Translations under genes and position numbers: made by a program | The notes under the pieces: model-generated | What the model was told of the DNA's origin: nothing | Seen by the model: the letters and a program-made list of their open reading frames with translations, nothing else | Database searches by the model: none | NCBI RefSeq assembly: GCF_028330985.1 | Contig: NZ_JAQMUE010000036.1 | Coordinates: 1-49,300 of the forward strand | Length of the DNA stretch: 49,300 nucleotides | Origin: Roseofilum reptotaenium CS-1145 | GTDB lineage: Bacteria > Cyanobacteriota > Cyanobacteriia > Cyanobacteriales > Desertifilaceae | Reading direction: 5' to 3' | In this document: one piece after another, positions 25,942-35,367 of the stretch | Layout of the letters: every line of letters begins with the position of its first letter | Numbering within the stretch: position 1 is the first letter of the stretch

Positions 25942-26262
25942 TTACCGTAGGGCTAAAACCGCTAAAAAATGCCACACTAATTTTATCACATTCGCTCGCC
26001 ATCGATGGGTTGGCGGCAGGCTCTCCAATTCTTGAATGGCTTGTTGTTGAACTGTTCCTCTTCCCAGAAGTCTCAACCATAGGGTTTCTGGAATTCTCGG
26101 CAATTGATGGATAACGATGATAGCACTTTTATACAGATCCCTTAAATAATAGATTCCTGGCGGGCTATTTTCTGCCTCCTTTGTACGAGCATTATCTAGC
26201 AAATTTTTGGATATGGACAGAATCATATTATACTCACTTACCGCCACGATCCTTGCTCGCAC
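25942..26262 (-). pseudogene. Central fragment of the same decayed gene
   Basis: The 106-residue frame includes EYNMILSISKNLLDNARTKE, then SPPGIYYLRDLYKSAIIVIHQLPRIPETLWLRLLGRG and QQQAIQELESLPP. This is a recognisable middle part of the cyanobacterial proteins that end in the module described downstream, with the N-terminal nuclease part lost. It ends in a stop after LAVLALR near the presumed frameshift. Its 5' end overlaps the 3' end of the caspase-like gene by 25 bases. Confidence 0.5.
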
Positions 26263-27458
26263 TCTAACAAGCGATTTAAGATCGCTAAATCCTCTTCGCG
26301 ATCGCTCTGACGCACTTTATCTTCCATCCCCACATTCACCAACTCTAGCATTAATCGCACTGCCAAGGCTTCTTGCACTTCATCTTCTAGGGTTTCTGGA
26401 TTGATCTCTTCTAAGTTTTCCAGATAAGACTTGAGATGATTCCATTCAAATGTCTCCATTAGTTGATTAATCACATAAACTTGCTCAGGACGAGCTGTTT
26501 TCATCACCGTAGCGATCGGTTGCTTTAAGATTTCTTGAATTTCTGCTTCTGATGCCTTTTGCCGTAACCAATTTTCCGAAGTCGATAGGGGTAAATCGAT
26601 CGATTTATTGTCTACTTTGGCGAAGGCATGGGCTTCTATATAGGAAATACGACCATCCTGGTTATAATCCGCAGAATCGGCTCTTTCTCCCGTGCGCTTC
26701 TGACCACTTAAACCGGCAAAAAAGCTAGAGCTATAGTCCACATAGTCTGCTTCATTCACTTCTGGGGTGCAACCGACCGAAGGTAAAGTTTCTACGGTGG
26801 CAAAAAAACCGCATCGAGTCTGCGGGGCAACGGGATTTTCTGAATTCCCCCCTTCATAAATTATATTCGCAAAGGAGCCAGAATAGCATTGAGCCATCAT
26901 CGTAACGACAGGCTTTTCGGCGGGCATCAGGTCTAACAATTGGGCAAACTCTTGCACACTGACTTGTTGACGATCCCACAATAAAAGCGTATTATTTTCA
27001 GTATTTTCTTGATTTTGTAAGCCGTGGCCAGTAAAATAGAGAAACAAGCCTCGATCGAGAGATTGGGCGAGGGGCGCTTGAAACCAATTCGTCAAGTTTT
27101 TCAAGGTGGAAGAACCCTTTAAAAAGGGAATTTGAGGAACTTTAAATTTCTCTTCCTGATTCTCATCTAAATAACGCACAGTAAGCTGTCCATCATTTCC
27201 ATTAGCAAAGAAAAAATCAGCATCCTGTTCTGGGTTATAGCCCAAATATTTCAGCACTCGTTGAAAATAAAGGACATTTTTTTCTAGGGCAATTTCGTTA
27301 GTGGCAGGATTTCCACCACCCGCAACCACCAGAAAATTGGGGGGCTGACTCAGAGATTGGCAAGTTGATGAAGTAGAAACAGGTGCAGAATAGGGGGGAA
27401 AAACGGCCAGTGCGGATAAACTGGTCAGGGTAGCAGACAATAGATGAGACCAAAACAT
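26238..27458 (-). CDS. Secreted caspase-like (clan CD) peptidase
   Basis: The 406-residue protein has an N-terminal signal-like segment (about 1-25, then SAPVS). Its caspase/legumain-type domain has the catalytic histidine in FLYFTGHG near 147-150 and the cysteine in VTMMAQCYSGSF near 191. A loop at about 265 reads DYNQDGRISYIEA, a typical EF-hand calcium loop (D-x-N-x-D-G-x-I-S), so calcium control is plausible. The domain begins PNFLVVAGGGNPATNEIALEKN. The C-terminal 120 residues are helical. Cyanobacterial orthocaspases are linked to cell death and stress, but their cleavage specificity cannot be read here. It is divergent from the 27591 gene. Confidence 0.75.
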   Translation of the reverse strand: MFWSHLLSATLTSLSALAVFPPYSAPVSTSSTCQSLSQPPNFLVVAGGGNPATNEIALEKNVLYFQRVLKYLGYNPEQDADFFFANGNDGQLTVRYLDENQEEKFKVPQIPFLKGSSTLKNLTNWFQAPLAQSLDRGLFLYFTGHGLQNQENTENNTLLLWDRQQVSVQEFAQLLDLMPAEKPVVTMMAQCYSGSFANIIYEGGNSENPVAPQTRCGFFATVETLPSVGCTPEVNEADYVDYSSSFFAGLSGQKRTGERADSADYNQDGRISYIEAHAFAKVDNKSIDLPLSTSENWLRQKASEAEIQEILKQPIATVMKTARPEQVYVINQLMETFEWNHLKSYLENLEEINPETLEDEVQEALAVRLMLELVNVGMEDKVRQSDREEDLAILNRLLECEQGSWR

Positions 27459-27590
27459 AACCGGAAACTCTAAGCAAACGATGAATGATTTCCATTGTGC
27501 CCAAAATTTTCCGGACTAGGAAACCCGATCGCCGGAAGGAATGAGCCAAAGCCTGTAGGATAGTAAAGGACTTGCTGATGGAACTCGATA

Positions 27591-27959
27591 ATGACCGATC
27601 GCCGATCGCCCGAAAATAAGGAAAATCCCTATTTCAAGCGCCTACAGCTCTATGTGTACCTCACCCCCGTCGTCGGATTTGTCCCCGCTCTATGGACGCT
27701 CTACCAGAAAAAAGGCGATCGCCAAATCCAACTCACCTGCCGTTTAGCCGTTGTTCTTGCCCTCAGTTGGGCGATCGCCATTAGTCTACTCAACACCAGC
27801 GCCAACGCTTCCGAATCCCTGCATCTTCCTCTGCTAATCACCAGCAGTACCCTCACCTCCGGCTACTTTTTCCTTAATATTTGGTTAATGATTCGCCTGT
27901 GGAGACACCAAAACATTTGCATTCCGGGCATTTCTGAACTCGGCGATCGCTTACCCTAA
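27591..27959 (+). CDS. Cyanobacterial membrane protein of unknown function
   Basis: The 122-residue protein has three hydrophobic segments (VYLTPVVGFVPALWTLY at about 23-39, LAVVLALSWAIAISLL at about 52-67, and a third at about 83-103). A positively charged first loop, YQKKGDRQIQLTCR, lies between the first two. It is widely seen beside LCP-family genes in cyanobacteria (from memory), and here it precedes one by about 130 bases on the same strand, so a shared role at the cell envelope is plausible. No motif identifies its function. Confidence 0.6.
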   Translation: MTDRRSPENKENPYFKRLQLYVYLTPVVGFVPALWTLYQKKGDRQIQLTCRLAVVLALSWAIAISLLNTSANASESLHLPLLITSSTLTSGYFFLNIWLMIRLWRHQNICIPGISELGDRLP

Positions 27960-28050
27960 CCGGAACAAAAACCTACTCTAACCTTCACCAGGTATCAACC
28001 AGTGGTGAGAAAGGCAATAATATGTAACAATTGCCGCTGAATCCCAAATC

Positions 28051-28071
28051 AGAAGAGTCCGAACCTCTTCT
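28051..28071 (+). terminator. Short hairpin between the membrane protein and LCP genes
   Basis: AGAAGAG (28051-28057) pairs with CTCTTCT (28065-28071) and is followed by CATTATTTC. The stem is only 7 bp and the U-rich stretch is weak, so attenuation or termination is uncertain. Confidence 0.35.
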
Positions 28072-28090
28072 CATTATTTCTAATTAAAGT

Positions 28091-29554
28091 GTGAGGAAAC
28101 CTGTGTCCATTCATCAAAGCTCCGATCGCAAGACCCCCTTCAAATCCTACCCCCAACCCGTCCCCAGACCCCTTGGGAGTGGTTTGCGATGGCTCTCCAT
28201 TGGACTAGGACTAACCGGTATTGCCCTATTATCAGCCACGGCTGGGGCCCTGTTAGCCGTCTCTTTAATTAGCACCCCCTTAATGCAAAGCAGACTCACT
28301 CCAGAAGAAGCTGCCGTTTTTGGTCAAGGGGAAAAAATCTCTTCCGGTAACAACCTCCAACTCCCCGAACTCACCCGCCCCGTCAACATTATGATTCTAG
28401 GGGTAAAAGTCCTCACCTCCGATGTAGACACCCCTCCCGAAGAAATCGCTGATTTAGGATACCACGCCCTCGTCAACTCCTTTGAAGGTCTCAGCGATAC
28501 CATGCTCATGCTGCGGTTTGAGCCAACCACAAATAAAGTCACCCTCCTTTCCATTCCCCGTGACACCCGCACCTGGGTCGAAGGCCATGGTCTAGTCAAA
28601 ATCAACGCAGCCAACTACCATGGTGGCCCAGCCCTCACTGCCAGTTCCATCAGCGAACTACTCGGAGGCGTAGGAATTGACCGCTATGTTCGCATCAACG
28701 TCCAAGGTATTGAAAAACTGATTGATGCTTTGGGTGGAGTCACGGTTCATGTGCCCAAGGACATGAAATACCAAGATGATAGCCAACATCTCTACATCAA
28801 TCTCAAAGCTGGAACTCAACACCTAAACGGTGCTCAAGCTCTACAATTTTTGCGCTACCGCTACGATAATTTAGGCGATATTGGGCGCATTCAACGGCAA
28901 CAGATGTTCTTACGAGCAATGACGGAACAAACCCTCAGTCCAGCCACCCTGAGCAGATTACCCAAAATTTTATCGGTGATTCGCTCCCATATTGACACCA
29001 ACTTAAGCGTAGAAGAATTATTAGCCCTAGCCAACTTTGCTGGGCAAACCGATCGCTCTAAAATGCAGATGTTACTCTTACCCGGACGATTTAGCGAACT
29101 AGAAGAATTTGATGCCAGTTATTGGGTTCCGAATTACGGTAGTATTGACTCGCTCATGGCCGAGCATTTTGATTTTGGCTATGAAGCCTATGACGACTAT
29201 ACCGATTATGAGATCGATCCGACCCAATTGGCGATCGCCATTCAAGACACCACCGGCCAACTCGAATCCGTCGATCAACTCTTCATTTGGTTAGAAGCCC
29301 AAGGCTACTATAACCTCTATTCCACTAATTCCTGGAGCGATCCCCTCACTACCACCCGCATTATTGCCCAAGACGGCAATATCGAAAGCGCCAGAGCCAT
29401 TCGTAACGTCCTCGGATTTGGAGAAGTCCGTGTTGAAAGCACTGGTAGTTTACAATCCGATGTCACCATTCAACTCGGCCAAGACTGGTTAACGCAAATG
29501 GCAACAGAATCAAGAATCGACTCTACCTCCTATTCTGAATGGCAATCCTATTAG
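28091..29554 (+). CDS. LytR-CpsA-Psr (LCP) family cell-wall ligase
   Basis: The 487-residue protein has one N-terminal transmembrane helix (about 35-60) and an LCP domain from about 98. The domain includes NIMILGVK, the LSDTMLMLRF and LLSIPRDTRTW segments, INAANYHGGPALTASSISELLG, and the Arg-rich FLRYRYDNLGDIGRIQRQQMFL that binds pyrophosphate lipid. A C-terminal region of about 110 residues (from about 375) resembles the LytR C-terminal domain. LCP enzymes transfer polymers from lipid carriers to peptidoglycan. The start is a GTG at 28091, with a second GTG four codons later (VSIHQSSDRK) equally possible. Confidence 0.88.
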   Translation: MRKPVSIHQSSDRKTPFKSYPQPVPRPLGSGLRWLSIGLGLTGIALLSATAGALLAVSLISTPLMQSRLTPEEAAVFGQGEKISSGNNLQLPELTRPVNIMILGVKVLTSDVDTPPEEIADLGYHALVNSFEGLSDTMLMLRFEPTTNKVTLLSIPRDTRTWVEGHGLVKINAANYHGGPALTASSISELLGGVGIDRYVRINVQGIEKLIDALGGVTVHVPKDMKYQDDSQHLYINLKAGTQHLNGAQALQFLRYRYDNLGDIGRIQRQQMFLRAMTEQTLSPATLSRLPKILSVIRSHIDTNLSVEELLALANFAGQTDRSKMQMLLLPGRFSELEEFDASYWVPNYGSIDSLMAEHFDFGYEAYDDYTDYEIDPTQLAIAIQDTTGQLESVDQLFIWLEAQGYYNLYSTNSWSDPLTTTRIIAQDGNIESARAIRNVLGFGEVRVESTGSLQSDVTIQLGQDWLTQMATESRIDSTSYSEWQSY

Positions 29555-29562
29555 ACCATGAG

Positions 29563-29660
29563 GGGATAGGGAGATAGGGCGATCGAGGGACGCAGTGAAA
29601 TTGGAAATTCTCTATTGCCTATTGGCTAGCTAATTACCCATTAACCATTACCCACTACTG
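29563..29660. repeat. Heptamer-rich intergenic repeat tract
   Basis: The gap between the LCP and GH57 genes holds GGGATAGGGAGATAGGG, then TATTGCCTATTGGCTA, then ACCCATTAACCATTACCC. These are degenerate heptamers of the STRR type. Confidence 0.55.
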
Positions 29661-29723
29661 CTGTATTGTAATAAAGAGGTGAAAAACGCCCACCCATCTG
29701 ATCAAACTCCTACGGAACTCTCT

Positions 29724-31313
29724 ATGGCTATTGGATATCTTGCCTTTGTTCTTCATGCACACCTTCCCTTTGTCCGTCATCCAGAAAGTAACTATGTCTT
29801 AGAGGAAGAATGGCTTTACGAGGCAATTACAGAAACCTATATTCCCTTAATTCATATTTTTGAAGGACTCAAACGGGATGGGGTAGACTTCAAACTAACC
29901 ATGAGCTTGACTCCTCCACTTGTCTCCATGCTCATGGACCCCCTCCTACAAAAACGCTATGACCACCATTTAGCCCAACTCCAAGAATTAATTGAAAAAG
30001 AAATCGATCGCTACAAATATCACGGTCACCTCAAATATTTAGCAGAATTTTATGCCCAAGAATTTGCCAAGACTCGCGCCACTTGGGAGAGATATCAAGG
30101 GAACTTAATTACCGCCTTCAAGCAATTTCAAGATAGTAATAATCTCGACATTATCACCTGTGGCGCAACCCATGGTTACTTCCCCTTAATGAGAAGGCAG
30201 CCAGAAACGGTTTGGGCACAAATTAAAGTCGCTTGCGACCATTATCAAGATATCTTTGGTCAGCTTCCGAGGGGCATTTGGTTACCCGAATGTGCCTATT
30301 ATGAAGGCGTAGAAAAACTGCTCGCTGATGCTGGACTACGCTATTTTCTCATTGATGGTCATGGGATCATGTATGCTCGTCCCCGTCCCCGGTTTGGAAC
30401 CTATGCCCCCATTTTCACCGAGACTGGAGTAGCCGCTTTTGGCCGCGACCATGAATCCTCCCAACAAGTGTGGTCTTCTCAAGTTGGTTATCCAGGAGCG
30501 CCAGAATATCGAGAATTTTATAAAGACTTGGGATGGGAAGCAGAATATGAATATATTAAACCTTATATTTTACCCAATGGACAACGGAAAAATATTGGTA
30601 TTAAATATCATAAAATCAGCGGTCGAGGCTTAGGATTATCAGAAAAAGAACTCTACGATCCCTATTGGGCAAAAGAAAAAACGGCTGAACATGCCGGGAA
30701 CTTCATGTTTAATCGGGAATATCAAGTGCAACATCTGCACCGAATTATGCAACGTCCGCCAATTATTTTATCGCCCTACGACGCTGAATTATTTGGTCAT
30801 TGGTGGTATGAAGGGCCTTGGTTTTTAGATTATCTGTATCGTAAAACTTGGTTCGATCAAAGCACTTATGCGATGACCCATTTATCGGATTATTTGAATG
30901 ACTATCCTACCCAACAAGTGTGCCGTCCTGCCCAGTCAAGTTGGGGTTATAAAGGATTTCATGAATATTGGTTGAATGAAACCAATAGTTGGATTTATCC
31001 CCACTTACATCAGGCAGCCGATCGCATGGTAGAGTTAAGCATACGTGAAGGAGGCGATCGCCTGGAAGAAAGAGCCATTAACCAATGTGCTAGGGAACTC
31101 TTATTAGCCCAATCCTCCGATTGGGCGTTCATTATGCGGAGCGGAACCATGGTTCCCTATGCCAACCGGCGCACCAAATCCCATTTGATGCGCTTTAATA
31201 AAATCTATGACGATGTGATGGCAGGAAGTATTGATAGTGGTTGGTTAGAAAAGGTCGAGCATATGGACAATATCTTCCCCAACATTGACTATCGGGTATA
31301 TCGTCCGCGCTAG
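29724..31313 (+). CDS. Glycoside hydrolase family 57 protein (branching-enzyme-like)
   Basis: The 529-residue protein from MAIGYLAFVLHAHLPFVRHPESNYVLEEEWLYEAI is the cyanobacterial GH57 type. The conserved HAHLP start, the nucleophile glutamate in GIWLPECAYY near 191, and the acid in ILSPYDAELFGHWWYEGP near 352 are all visible. The C-terminal DUF1957-like helical region has LYRKTWFDQS and QSSDWAFIMRSGTM. It is a likely 1,4-alpha-glucan branching enzyme acting on glycogen, cytosolic. An in-frame GTG at 29679 would add 15 residues and has a good AGAGG site, but the family starts at MAIGYL. Confidence 0.85.
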   Translation: MAIGYLAFVLHAHLPFVRHPESNYVLEEEWLYEAITETYIPLIHIFEGLKRDGVDFKLTMSLTPPLVSMLMDPLLQKRYDHHLAQLQELIEKEIDRYKYHGHLKYLAEFYAQEFAKTRATWERYQGNLITAFKQFQDSNNLDIITCGATHGYFPLMRRQPETVWAQIKVACDHYQDIFGQLPRGIWLPECAYYEGVEKLLADAGLRYFLIDGHGIMYARPRPRFGTYAPIFTETGVAAFGRDHESSQQVWSSQVGYPGAPEYREFYKDLGWEAEYEYIKPYILPNGQRKNIGIKYHKISGRGLGLSEKELYDPYWAKEKTAEHAGNFMFNREYQVQHLHRIMQRPPIILSPYDAELFGHWWYEGPWFLDYLYRKTWFDQSTYAMTHLSDYLNDYPTQQVCRPAQSSWGYKGFHEYWLNETNSWIYPHLHQAADRMVELSIREGGDRLEERAINQCARELLLAQSSDWAFIMRSGTMVPYANRRTKSHLMRFNKIYDDVMAGSIDSGWLEKVEHMDNIFPNIDYRVYRPR

Positions 31314-31443
31314 AGTGTGGAGAGAGGAGTATCAGTAGACACGGGGATAGACTTCTTCTCCATTCCCCTACGGAGAGCGCAAAGCACTGTAAATAACTCA
31401 ACTGTGTTCCTTTCCCCATTTTTAATTGAGATTAGGAGTTAAG

Positions 31444-32016
31444 ATGACTCATTTGACTCTCGACCTAGAAACCGTCAATTTGACTGATGAGCAATATTAT
31501 CAGTTGTGCATCAGAAATAAGCATCTTCGCTTTGAACGTAATGCTCATGGAGATTTAGTCATTATGCCTCCCGCAGGTGATGAAACCAGTAATCGTAATG
31601 CTGGACTAACTGCTCAACTTTGGTTATGGAATGAAGACCAACAATTAGGTGTCGTATTTGACTCTTCAGCCGGTTTCACCTTGCCTAACGGTGCAAAACG
31701 CTCTCCCGACACTTCTTGGATTCCTCTCGAAAAATGGGAAAAAATACCACTAGAAGAACGAGAGAAATTTAGCCATATTTGTCCTGATTTTGTGGTCGAA
31801 TTAATGTCACCAAGCGATTCATGGAAAGCGACCCAAAAAAAAATGCAAGAATATTTGGATAATGGAGCAAAATTAGGTTGGCTGATCAATCGACAGAAAA
31901 AACAAGTAGAGATTTATCGACCCGATCGAGAAGTGGAAAAATTAGACCGCCCTTCTACATTATCAGGAGAAAAGATATTACCCGGGTTTGTTTTGAAATT
32001 ATCCAAAATTTGGTAA
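31444..32016 (+). CDS. Uma2-family (DUF820) PD-(D/E)XK protein
   Basis: The 190-residue protein starts MTHLTLDLETVNLTDEQYYQLC and has the acidic SPDTSWIPLEKW motif. FVVELMSPSD follows, then a K-x3-EYLDNGAKLGWLINRQKKQVEIYRP block: a PD-(D/E)XK-like core. It belongs to a different Uma2 subgroup from the 19481-20053 pair: the loop before EY and the LGWLI replacement for EYWIV are distinct. A start 18 bases upstream (31426) is possible but lacks family similarity. It sits between the GH57 gene and the convergent histidine kinase gene. Confidence 0.8.
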   Translation: MTHLTLDLETVNLTDEQYYQLCIRNKHLRFERNAHGDLVIMPPAGDETSNRNAGLTAQLWLWNEDQQLGVVFDSSAGFTLPNGAKRSPDTSWIPLEKWEKIPLEEREKFSHICPDFVVELMSPSDSWKATQKKMQEYLDNGAKLGWLINRQKKQVEIYRPDREVEKLDRPSTLSGEKILPGFVLKLSKIW

Positions 32017-32092
32017 ATCCCCCTCGTTCATTCCTTAATCCGTGCTGCGTTTAATGATTCACAATTCACTCTCTGCGATCAACGATCGCCTA

Positions 32093-34285
32093 CTAACTCT
32101 TGTGCTGAACCTGTTGAATCACTTCCACCACTTCCTCAAAGTCCAAAGGCTTACTCAAATAGCCATCTGCTCCTGCTTTCATACATTGCTCCCGATCGCC
32201 AGCCATCGCCATTGCCGTGACAATAATCACTGGAACCTCTTTCCACAAAGGATTGGCTTTCAAGCGCTGGACTAACTCTAAACCATCCACTTCTGGCAAC
32301 TGTACATCCATCAAGATTAATGCGGGTAAATTTTGTTGGGTTACTAAGGGAGACTCAATGGTATTGACCATTACTTGACCATCAGCGATCAATTCCACCC
32401 TATAGCCTTCCAGCTCCAGGATCTCAGAAATCAAGGCTTGATTATAGGGTTGGTCTTCTACCACTAACACCCGCTTCCCATTCACTTCTTTAGGAGGATC
32501 GCCGATGGGAGGCCCCTCTTGATCCAAGTCCATCTCCTTAGCAGATAAACGACTCATTCCCGTCAGGGGTAACCAAACTCGAAACACGCTACCTTTACCC
32601 TCTTGGGACTCAAACGAGAGAGTTCCCCCATGGAGTTCAGCCAGTCGTTTCGTTAGGGAAAGACCCAAACCTGTTCCCTCATGACGACGGGTTAAAGAGG
32701 AGTCAATTTGTTGAAAGGGACGAAAGAGTAGGTGTTGTTGATCTTCGGGAACGCCAATACCTGTATCTTGGACTTCTAAACAAAGATAGGGAGTACTCTG
32801 ATTAATAGGGGAGCGATCGCAGCGATTTTCTTGGGCTAATTCTTCCCCATATGCTAATCTGCCCTTGAGTTTAATCTGTCCCTTCTCCGGAGTAAACTTC
32901 ACCGCATTAGAGAGCAAATTGACTAAAATTTGACGGATACGCCGTTCATCGAGTAAGGCCTGATCCAAACGATAATCCAACTCTAACGAGAGAATTTGCC
33001 GTTTTTTATCTGCACGGGGTTGGATCATCTTCAGACAATCCGTACATAGCTCATGAATACCCAGAATTTGTAGCTCCAGTTCCGATTTACCCGCCTCTAT
33101 TTTCGATAAATCTAGGATCTCATTAATCAGAGAGAGCAAATGTTTCCCACTAGAGGCGATCGCCTTTACCTGATTTTGTTGCCGTTCATTCAATTGACCA
33201 GAGCGCTGGCGGATCAATAAATCGGAGAAGCCTAAAATACTATTTAATGGAGTTCGTAGTTCATGGGACATAGAAGCCAGAAACTCCGATTTTAATTGAG
33301 ACGCTCGCTCTAAATCTTGATTAATTTGATGCAGGGTTTCCTGAGCGCTGGCCCGCTCAATCGCCACACCCAAAGTCCGACACGCTGCGATGAGCATATC
33401 CTGCTGGGGAGAATTTTCCAGTCGGTGTATATTGCGCGATTCTAAGGTTAACACCCCAATCACCCGACCATCAGAAGTAGGAATGGGAAAAATCCCCAAT
33501 TGGCCAATGTTCGGATGGCGAAATATCTCGAGTGATTGGGGATGGTTACAGTAATTTTCAATAAATAAGGGTTCTCCGGTACGGACAACTTCCCAGAGCA
33601 AACCTTGACCCTGGGGAATGCCTTTTTGTAGTAAGGATTCCATTTCTTCCACCACGGGTTTACCACAACTGGCAATAAATTGACCGGAAATATTATTGGT
33701 TAAGGGGCCGGCTAGTCGTTCCTCCCCTTCTCCGCTAATCACTTTAATATCCCCAAATGCTGAGTCCATCGTTTCTATGAGATAATTCAGGGCATATTGA
33801 CCCATATCTTTCAGGGAAACTGGGGTCTGTAGCCGTTCATTGAGGCCTAACAGGAAACGGAGACGCTTGACCTCTGCATTTAAGCTTTCTTCCATCAGGG
33901 CTGCTTGTTTGAGTGCTTGGCGATCGCGGGTCACATCGCGGAAAATCAGTAATCGTCCTTCATTAGAAGTAGCTGTTGTTGAAATTTCCAAGTGAATTCC
34001 ATTAGATTGTTCAACTTCAATGGCTACATCCGTTTTTGCCGATCCGATAATTCTGGATTTGAGTTCTTGACATTCTCCTGGACTCCAATAGCCTTGATGG
34101 ATTAAGTGGCTAATAACCGTTTCAATATGGGGCTGTTTTTGTAGATACTCAAGGTCAACTTCCCACAACTGAGCCAACTTCTGGTTAAACAAGACCAAGT
34201 GATGGGAAGCGTCGAATAGAGCGATCGCGTTGTCCATTTGAGACAAAATTAATTCTTGTTCTTCTTGAAGACGCTGTAGATCCAT
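32093..34285 (-). CDS. Hybrid histidine kinase: PAS-GAF-HisKA-HATPase-REC
   Basis: The 730-residue cytosolic protein has a PAS-like domain at about 12-120, a GAF domain at about 155-315, and a coiled coil at 316-335. HisKA follows with phosphorylated His341 in SMSHELRTPLNSILGFSDLL. The HATPase domain has N-box LLSNAVKF, G1 DTGIGVP and G2 GTGLGLSL. A C-terminal receiver domain has phospho-accepting Asp660 in LILMDVQLPEVDG and Lys712 in YLSKPLDF. No transmembrane helix is present, so it senses a soluble or redox signal. A REC domain after the kinase suggests a phosphorelay to an unlinked partner. It is divergent from the hox operon, whose 5' region begins about 470 bases upstream of hoxE. Confidence 0.9.
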   Translation of the reverse strand: MDLQRLQEEQELILSQMDNAIALFDASHHLVLFNQKLAQLWEVDLEYLQKQPHIETVISHLIHQGYWSPGECQELKSRIIGSAKTDVAIEVEQSNGIHLEISTTATSNEGRLLIFRDVTRDRQALKQAALMEESLNAEVKRLRFLLGLNERLQTPVSLKDMGQYALNYLIETMDSAFGDIKVISGEGEERLAGPLTNNISGQFIASCGKPVVEEMESLLQKGIPQGQGLLWEVVRTGEPLFIENYCNHPQSLEIFRHPNIGQLGIFPIPTSDGRVIGVLTLESRNIHRLENSPQQDMLIAACRTLGVAIERASAQETLHQINQDLERASQLKSEFLASMSHELRTPLNSILGFSDLLIRQRSGQLNERQQNQVKAIASSGKHLLSLINEILDLSKIEAGKSELELQILGIHELCTDCLKMIQPRADKKRQILSLELDYRLDQALLDERRIRQILVNLLSNAVKFTPEKGQIKLKGRLAYGEELAQENRCDRSPINQSTPYLCLEVQDTGIGVPEDQQHLLFRPFQQIDSSLTRRHEGTGLGLSLTKRLAELHGGTLSFESQEGKGSVFRVWLPLTGMSRLSAKEMDLDQEGPPIGDPPKEVNGKRVLVVEDQPYNQALISEILELEGYRVELIADGQVMVNTIESPLVTQQNLPALILMDVQLPEVDGLELVQRLKANPLWKEVPVIIVTAMAMAGDREQCMKAGADGYLSKPLDFEEVVEVIQQVQHKS

Positions 34286-34754
34286 GGCAGTTTATTCTCG
34301 GTTGGGGGATACAAGCATGGCATTATCTTCCCAATGTACTCAACTGACGAGATATATCTTCGCATAACGTTACATTTCTTGAGGTCAGGTGACTCGGCTT
34401 TCGATCTATAGCAGAGAAAGGGAGAGTTAGGACATTTTCTATTACCTATTGCCTATTGCCTCAAACCATAACCTCACTATCCTAATCAACTCTTTCACTG
34501 CTATAGATTGCGATCGCACCTCATCGATTTCTATTTTACAAAAATTCATAAAAACATAAATTCAGACATTAAATTTAGTATTATTTTATAGAAATTTCCT
34601 CAAAACTTAAGCCCACTTAAATCCAAGATTAAACAACAAAAATATTGTCAAAAAAAATCTAGATTTTACTGAAAATCTTTATAAAAAATTGAGAATTTTC
34701 CTCCATTTAGCGCTTCAATAGAAACTTAAGAACACCCAAAATTCAACACAGACC
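34286..34754 (+). promoter_or_regulatory. AT-rich upstream region of the hox operon
   Basis: The 469-base gap is free of genes. Its right half (34520-34700) is very AT-rich. A perfect 14-bp palindrome, AAAATCTAGATTTT, lies at 34654-34667, about 90 bases before the hoxE start, with TATAAA-like runs near 34681. It could hold the hoxE promoter and a regulator site. I saw no NtcA-type GTA-N8-TAC. The left part has a tract of TATTGCCTA heptamers at about 34440-34460. The exact transcription start is not determinable by eye. Confidence 0.4.
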
Positions 34755-35279
34755 ATGCAATCTTCAGTCGCCCCTCCCACCTCAGACAAAAAAAATGCCT
34801 CGGCCAAGCCTGCGGCCAAAGATAAACGCTTCAAAGCCTTAGATGTAACCATGAAGCGCAATCAATATCGCCAAGATGCCCTGATTGAAATCCTGCACAA
34901 AGCTCAAGGAGCCTTTGGTTATCTTGAAGAAGAAGTCCTAGAATACATTGCCCGCAACCTCAAACTCCCCTTGAGTCGAGTCTACGGAGTCGCAACCTTC
35001 TATCATCTCTTCTCCCTCAAACCGTCCGGCGCTCATACCTGCGTCGTTTGTATGGGAACAGCTTGCTACGTCAAAGGAGGAGATAAAGTCTTAGCTGCCC
35101 TCGAAGACCATACGGGCGTTCATTCTGGAGAAACCACCCCCGACGGACAAGTTTCTCTCGTTACTGCCCGGTGTATCGGAGCGTGCGGCATCGCCCCTGC
35201 TGTTGTGTTTGATGGTCAAGTGGCTGCCCAGCAAACCCCAGAATCGGTGATTGAGCGCATAAAAGGCTGGCAAGAGTAG
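34755..35279 (+). CDS. hoxE: Bidirectional hydrogenase diaphorase subunit HoxE
   Basis: The 174-residue protein is a thioredoxin-like [2Fe-2S] subunit. CVVCMGTACYVKGG near 95-108 and ARCIGACGIAP near 140-150 supply four cysteines in the usual pattern. An N-terminal basic linker (SAKPAAKDKRFKALDV) and the conserved helical block NQYRQDALIEILHKAQGAFGYLEEEV precede it. HoxE is the electron-transfer partner of HoxF/HoxU, linking the hydrogenase to ferredoxin or NAD(P)H. It is the first gene of the operon, 88 bases before hoxF, with heptamer repeats in between. Confidence 0.93.
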   Translation: MQSSVAPPTSDKKNASAKPAAKDKRFKALDVTMKRNQYRQDALIEILHKAQGAFGYLEEEVLEYIARNLKLPLSRVYGVATFYHLFSLKPSGAHTCVVCMGTACYVKGGDKVLAALEDHTGVHSGETTPDGQVSLVTARCIGACGIAPAVVFDGQVAAQQTPESVIERIKGWQE

Positions 35280-35336
35280 AGGGGGATAGGGAGATGGGGA
35301 GGATGGAAACTATTGCCTATTGCCTATTCCCCCACC
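35280..35336. repeat. Heptamer tract between hoxE and hoxF
   Basis: GGGGGATAGGGAGATGGGGA is followed by AACTATTGCCTATTGCCTAT. These are STRR-type units of both orientations, which could form a hairpin in the mRNA. Confidence 0.6.
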
Positions 35337-35367
35337 CCGGTACACATAATGATTACGGAGAACACTT

